NCBI GenBank assembly: GCA_944470555.2
Contig: OX104127.1
Span: 158,943,276 to 159,007,275 of the forward strand
From: Heterobilharzia americana
Taxonomy: Eukaryota; Platyhelminthes; Trematoda; Strigeidida; Schistosomatidae
DNA: 64,000 nucleotides
Direction of reading: 5' to 3'
This document shows positions 60,406 through 64,000 of the stretch, one piece after another. Position 1 is the stretch's first letter. Every line of letters begins with the position of its first letter. The notes under the pieces were generated by a model. It saw only the letters and a list, made by a program, of their open reading frames with translations, made no database searches and had not been told where the DNA came from. The translations under genes and the position numbers were made by a program.

Positions 60406-62054
60406 TTATAGTCCTGTCACCTGATCTCTCTTTGTTTTTTTGTTTTTTGATTGGTAGTAAAGTTTTCCATATCTCTGGTATAGGTGTTGCGTCATTCCTA
60501 TTCCACATGTGTTGGGTGTGGATTCGATGAACAAAGATTCAGTAATTAATCTCTCTCTCCACCTAGCTATATTAGACTTAAGTACAGTGGTTTTGTCCCA
60601 TCCTATTGTGTGGTTGTGTGTTAATGAATGTAATGCAATGGCTGAGTGTTTTTCTAGGTTATTGATCTTATTGGGGTCTGCCGTTCTATGTTTAGCTAAA
60701 TTCCTATGTTCTGTTAATCTAACTGACCCCGACCGGCTAGTTTGACCTATGTATTTGACTTCACAGTCATTACATGGAATTTGGTAGATTATATTATTTT
60801 GCTTAATTGGTTCTATCGGATCTTTTAGCCGACAAAGCTTACCTCTAAGTGAGTTTGTTGGTTTAAATGCCACCCTAATTCCAACCTTGTTGAGAATCCT
60901 ACGTATGGTTTCTGATGTTCCTTCCTTGTATGGTATCACAATAGAGGTGCTGATTTCCTTTCTACTTATGTTGTCACTATTATTTGTATTTGTATTAGTG
61001 TTATTATTTTGCTTCTTATGCGTCCGTGTGAATTTCTTAATAAAATGATGGGGATAATTATTATTATTAACGCTTCTTTTATGTGTTTCAATTCCTTATT
61101 TAAGTCCTTACAATGACTAGTGAGTTTCTCAGCTCTGTTATTTAGACATTTGACTAAACCCGCTTTAACTGACACTGGATGAGATGACTTGAAGTCTAGA
61201 TACCTGTTAGAATGTGTTGGTTTTCTGTAGACGGTAGTATCTAAACCACCATCTATCCTTCGTTTTATTCTGCAATCCAACATAGGTAATTCTCCTTGTT
61301 CATTTTCTACTTCGTAGTGAATTGGATTGCGTTAACTACTGAGTTTATGTGTGTCAAGAAACTGTCGATATGTTCCGATTTCAACACTGTAAATGTGTCA
61401 TCTACATATCGCCACCATATCTTAGGTGTCGGATTATATGTTCGTAAAGCCATATCTTCCCAACTATCCATAAATATATCTGCTACTATAGGGGATATTG
61501 GTGATCCCATTGCTACTCCTTCTGTTTGTCTATAATCTTTCCCTGAAACTTGAAGACTGTCGAGGTTAAGCATAACTGCACTCCTAACATGATTTCACCA
61601 ACCGATGCCTTGGTTCTTTGAGTAAGTTGTGAGTCAGTATCTAGTTGATTTCTGACTGCCTCCAGTGCCATATTGATTGGTATTTTAGTATAAAGACTTG
61701 TTACGTCAAAACTAACCATTTTTTCATCCTCTTCTATGTGCAGGTCATTAAGTTTTTGTTTCAACTCGTAAGAATTTACTAGTCTAGAGTTGGAACGGTC
61801 TCTAACAGGACGTAATACTGATGCTAAATACTTTGATATCTCATATGTTGGTGTGTTTCGGAAGTCAACTATCGGCCTAATGGGATAACCTGCTTTATGA
61901 ACCTTAATAGTACCGTAAATTCTGCTAGGATTATTAGTTTTTGGCATTAAAGTAAACCATTCGGACTTACCTAGAGATGGCTTCAGTCGGCGTATCAGAT
62001 CTGTTGTAGATTTCTTAATTTTATTCATGACAGTATCTATAGGTTTCTCTTAAT
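60406..62054 (-). pseudogene. Penelope-like RT and GIY-YIG endonuclease, frameshifted
   Basis: In order from the right: SEWFTLMPKTNNPSRIYGTI, RPIVDFRNTPTYEISKYLAS, VSFDVTSLYTKIPINMALEA (motif A), then after a frame change near 61540 GVAMGSPISPIVADIFM and RYVDDTFTVL, with the catalytic YVDD complementary to 61397-61408. After a frame change near 61325 come LPMLDCRIKRRIDGGLDTTV and YRKPTHSNRYLDFKSSHP, and after another near 61065 KFTRTHKKQNNN, then NNIIYQIPCNDCEVKYIGQT, the GIY-YIG core. The endonuclease cuts DNA to prime reverse transcription. The N-terminal part of the RT is missing. Confidence 0.85.
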
Positions 62055-62913
62055 CTCTCACTAGTCATTGTAAGGACTTAAATAAGGAATTGAAACACAT
62101 AAAAGAAGCGTTAATAATCAATAATTATCCCCATCATTTTATTAAGAAATTCACACGGACACATAAGAAGCAAAATAATAACACTAATACAAATACAAAT
62201 AATAGTGACAACATAAGTAGAAAGGAAATCAGCACCTCTATTGTGATACCATACAAGGAAGGAACATCAGAAACCATACGTAGGATTCTCAACAAGGTTG
62301 AAATTAGGGTGGCATCTAAACCAACAAACTCACTTAGAGGTAAGCTTTGTCGGCTAAAACATCCGATAGAACCAATTAAGCAAAATAATATAATCTACCA
62401 AATTCCATGTAATGACTGTGAAGTCAAATACATAGGTCGAACTAGCCGGTCGGAGTCAGTTAGATTAACAGAACATAGGAATTTAGCTAAACATAGAACG
62501 GCAGACCCCAATAAGATCAATAACCTAGAAAAACACTCGGCCATTGCATTACATTCATTAACACACAACCACACAATAGGATGGGTGGGACAAAACCACT
62601 GTACTTAAGTCTAATATAGCTAGGTGGACATTGAGAGAGATTAATTACTGAATCTTTGTTCATCGAATCCACACCCAACACATGTGGAATAGGAATGACG
62701 CAACACCTATACCAGAGATATGGAAAACTTTACTACCAATCAAAAAACAAAAAAACAAAGAGAGATCAGGTGACAGGACTATAAAATAAGATATCGAAAG
62801 AAGTGTGATTACATTGATATGATTATGAGCAATAATTTATGCTCGAAACATAATCAATTAAATAATACTGTATCACTGTGCACTTTATATCAAATAAACA
62901 AATCTAATATGGA
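62055..62913 (+). pseudogene. Penelope-like 3' half copy (GIY-YIG), inverted partner
   Basis: Starts at CTCACTAGTCATTG within the SHCKDLNKELKHIKEA linker and keeps one open frame (62090-62608) through NNIIYQIPCNDCEVKYIGRT. It shifts near 62585 (IGWVGQNHCT in place of IGWDKTTVLK). Compared with the minus copy it keeps the frame across the NTNTNTNNSDN linker where that copy is broken, so the two do not share all mutations. Confidence 0.8.
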
Positions 62914-62926
62914 AGTACTAATTATT
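62914..62926. repeat. Target-site duplication, right copy
   Basis: AGTACTAATTATT, matching 60216-60228 exactly. Confidence 0.75.
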
Positions 62927-62929
62927 GTT

Positions 62930-63390
62930 AAAAAAAATGATATCAGTTGAAGAATCATTCAAAACCTGTAGGTTACTGGATAGCTGTTTCGTTCTGGAAT
63001 AGGATTTTTCAGCAGTACTCACTCATCATCCAACCATAGATTGAACTCGGGACCTTCAGATTTCATATCGACTGGGTTGGAATTCAGTGATCCATAGTTG
63101 TCAATTTCTGTCAATTTGTGACATAGTGTGACTATCACCTAAGGTCTACAGTTGGAATCCGCTTCCCTGTGGTGTCATGTAGTTGAAAGAGAAACGGATG
63201 CCAACTGTAGACTATTGAACTCTAACCCAATGACTGAATGAAGGTCCTGAGTTTGATTCCTGGTGAGGTTGTGAGTGCATACTAGTTGTCCAGTTGTCCA
63301 ACGCTTCCAGTGGTTCTCGAAATGATGTCAATCGTCGATGAATACTACCTTGAAATCTACTATGACCTCAAAATATATATCTTTTTATTG
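62930..63390. repeat. Family F tRNA-like repeat, inverted pair
   Basis: Minus copy about 62930-63165 (TATCAGTTGAAGAATCATTC, TAGCTGTTTCGTTCTGG) and plus copy about 63200-63390 (CTAACCCAATGACTGAATG, GGTCCTGAGTTTGATTCCTGG). They lie head to head with a short spacer. Confidence 0.6.
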
Positions 63391-63680
63391 GATCGACTTT
63401 CAACCGATCATGAAACTAGAGATTTTCGGTTTAGCTTCTGAAGTATTCAATTAGCAAGAGTTGCATATATATGGTTGTATGCTAAACTTACATTGAAATG
63501 ATAAGCTCAACTTGAAGTTTTATATACGCGATCGATAAATAGTTTCCACTTTGAAGGTTGATCTTGATTGATGTTTGTCAATCAAATTTACTTCATTTTC
63601 TCCATTTATCATTGAATCACTTCATGGTTTTTTTTTAGACGGAAATAATACTTTGGTTTTCATGTGATCGATGCATAAAA
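63391..63680. other. Intron DNA
   Basis: AT-rich; a strong-looking acceptor TTTTTTTTAG at about 63640 is not followed by a usable exon. Confidence 0.4.
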
Positions 63681-63684
63681 CTAC

Positions 63685-64000
63685 TCTAATCATCATCAAC
63701 ATAGGGACCTAGTATTAGAATACAATCATTCGAATTGCTGCCAAACCTCAGCACATCAAATAATGAAACGATAAGATGATAGATGAAGAAGAAGAAAGGG
63801 TCAGAGTCAGTAAATAAGGAGGGAAAAGAAATGAGGAAATGTTAAATTCAGTATAACGATTAATAATGTGTGCACCATTGACATCGACTCTGCAAACGCT
63901 GACTATTGTTTTCAGATGGATCCCTACCGGCTGATCTGCACCTCCCTGCGATAACTCAGATCAGCAGTTATAGACTTCGTGCACTGTCCGTCTTGAGCCT
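63685..64000 (-). mobile_element. RTE-like family A, 3' fragment, cut by window end
   Basis: Reversed 3' end: ATCATCATCAACATAGGGACC, a worn TTACTGCG string, CTCAGCACATCAAATAA, AGTATAACGATTAATAATG, ACCATTGACATCGACTCTG and TACCGGCTGATCTGCACCTC. It continues past the window. Confidence 0.6.

Larger units (their letters stand above)
60229..62913. mobile_element. Penelope-like element, head-to-head inverted insertion
   Basis: A 2,685-bp insertion bounded by a 13-bp direct repeat. The left part (about 60229-62054) is a minus-strand copy with reverse transcriptase and GIY-YIG endonuclease, truncated at its 5' end. The right part (about 62055-62913) is a plus-strand copy of the 3' half only. Both 3' ends point outward and share about 850 bp of near identity. 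Penelope-like elements are known for such partly inverted, 5'-truncated arrangements. It lies in the intron after exon 15. Confidence 0.85.

Noticed and set aside
63630..63660. Strong acceptor (TTTTTTTTAG) that could begin exon 16
   Set aside because: With the phase 2 carry-over from exon 15 the reading is Leu-Arg-Lys then TAA, so it cannot be the next coding exon. The true one is probably outside the window.
1..64000. CRISPR arrays, bacterial operons or prophage
   Set aside because: No regularly spaced short repeats or prokaryotic gene layout; introns and eukaryotic retrotransposons fill the window.

Overview
The window looks like euchromatic DNA from a trematode, most likely a blood fluke (Schistosoma or a close relative). 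The grounds are a tRNA-like retroposon carrying a hammerhead ribozyme core of the schistosome Sm-alpha type, many copies of RTE-like and CR1-like non-LTR retrotransposons, Penelope-like elements with GIY-YIG endonucleases, AT-rich DNA, and a protein gene whose small exons are spread over long introns full of transposons. This is inference from sequence features; no database search was run.

Layout. Positions 1-7190 hold DNA I mostly cannot identify, apart from one inverted pair of a tRNA-like repeat (2560-3115). Positions 7188-12317 hold a nearly complete but frameshifted CR1-like element: ORF1 has a PHD-type zinc finger, ORF2 has an endonuclease and reverse transcriptase, and the 3' end is a 7-bp tandem repeat. 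From 12318 to 20904 there are only degraded retrotransposon pieces, including a cryptic minus-strand CR1-like reverse transcriptase, and AT-rich DNA. From 20905 to 60163 lies one plus-strand gene. I reconstructed 15 exons from splice signals; every junction phase agrees, giving at least about 1,247 codons, with the 3' end beyond the window. The middle and final exons look like the centrosomal scaffold CEP192/SPD-2: ASH-type (ASPM, SPD-2, Hydin) immunoglobulin-like folds after a disordered, low-complexity N-terminal half.

The introns are almost wholly mobile elements: two RTE-like families (A and B below), Sm-alpha-like hammerhead retroposons, a tRNA-like repeat often found as inverted pairs, two long (TA)n tracts and Penelope-like remnants. 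One Penelope-like insertion (60229-62913) is a head-to-head inverted structure with a 13-bp target-site duplication, in the intron after the last visible exon. The gene is the only likely host function; the rest is retrotransposon biology. Elements in opposite orientation flank several exons, most clearly exons 12-13, and could shape splicing by intron pairing.
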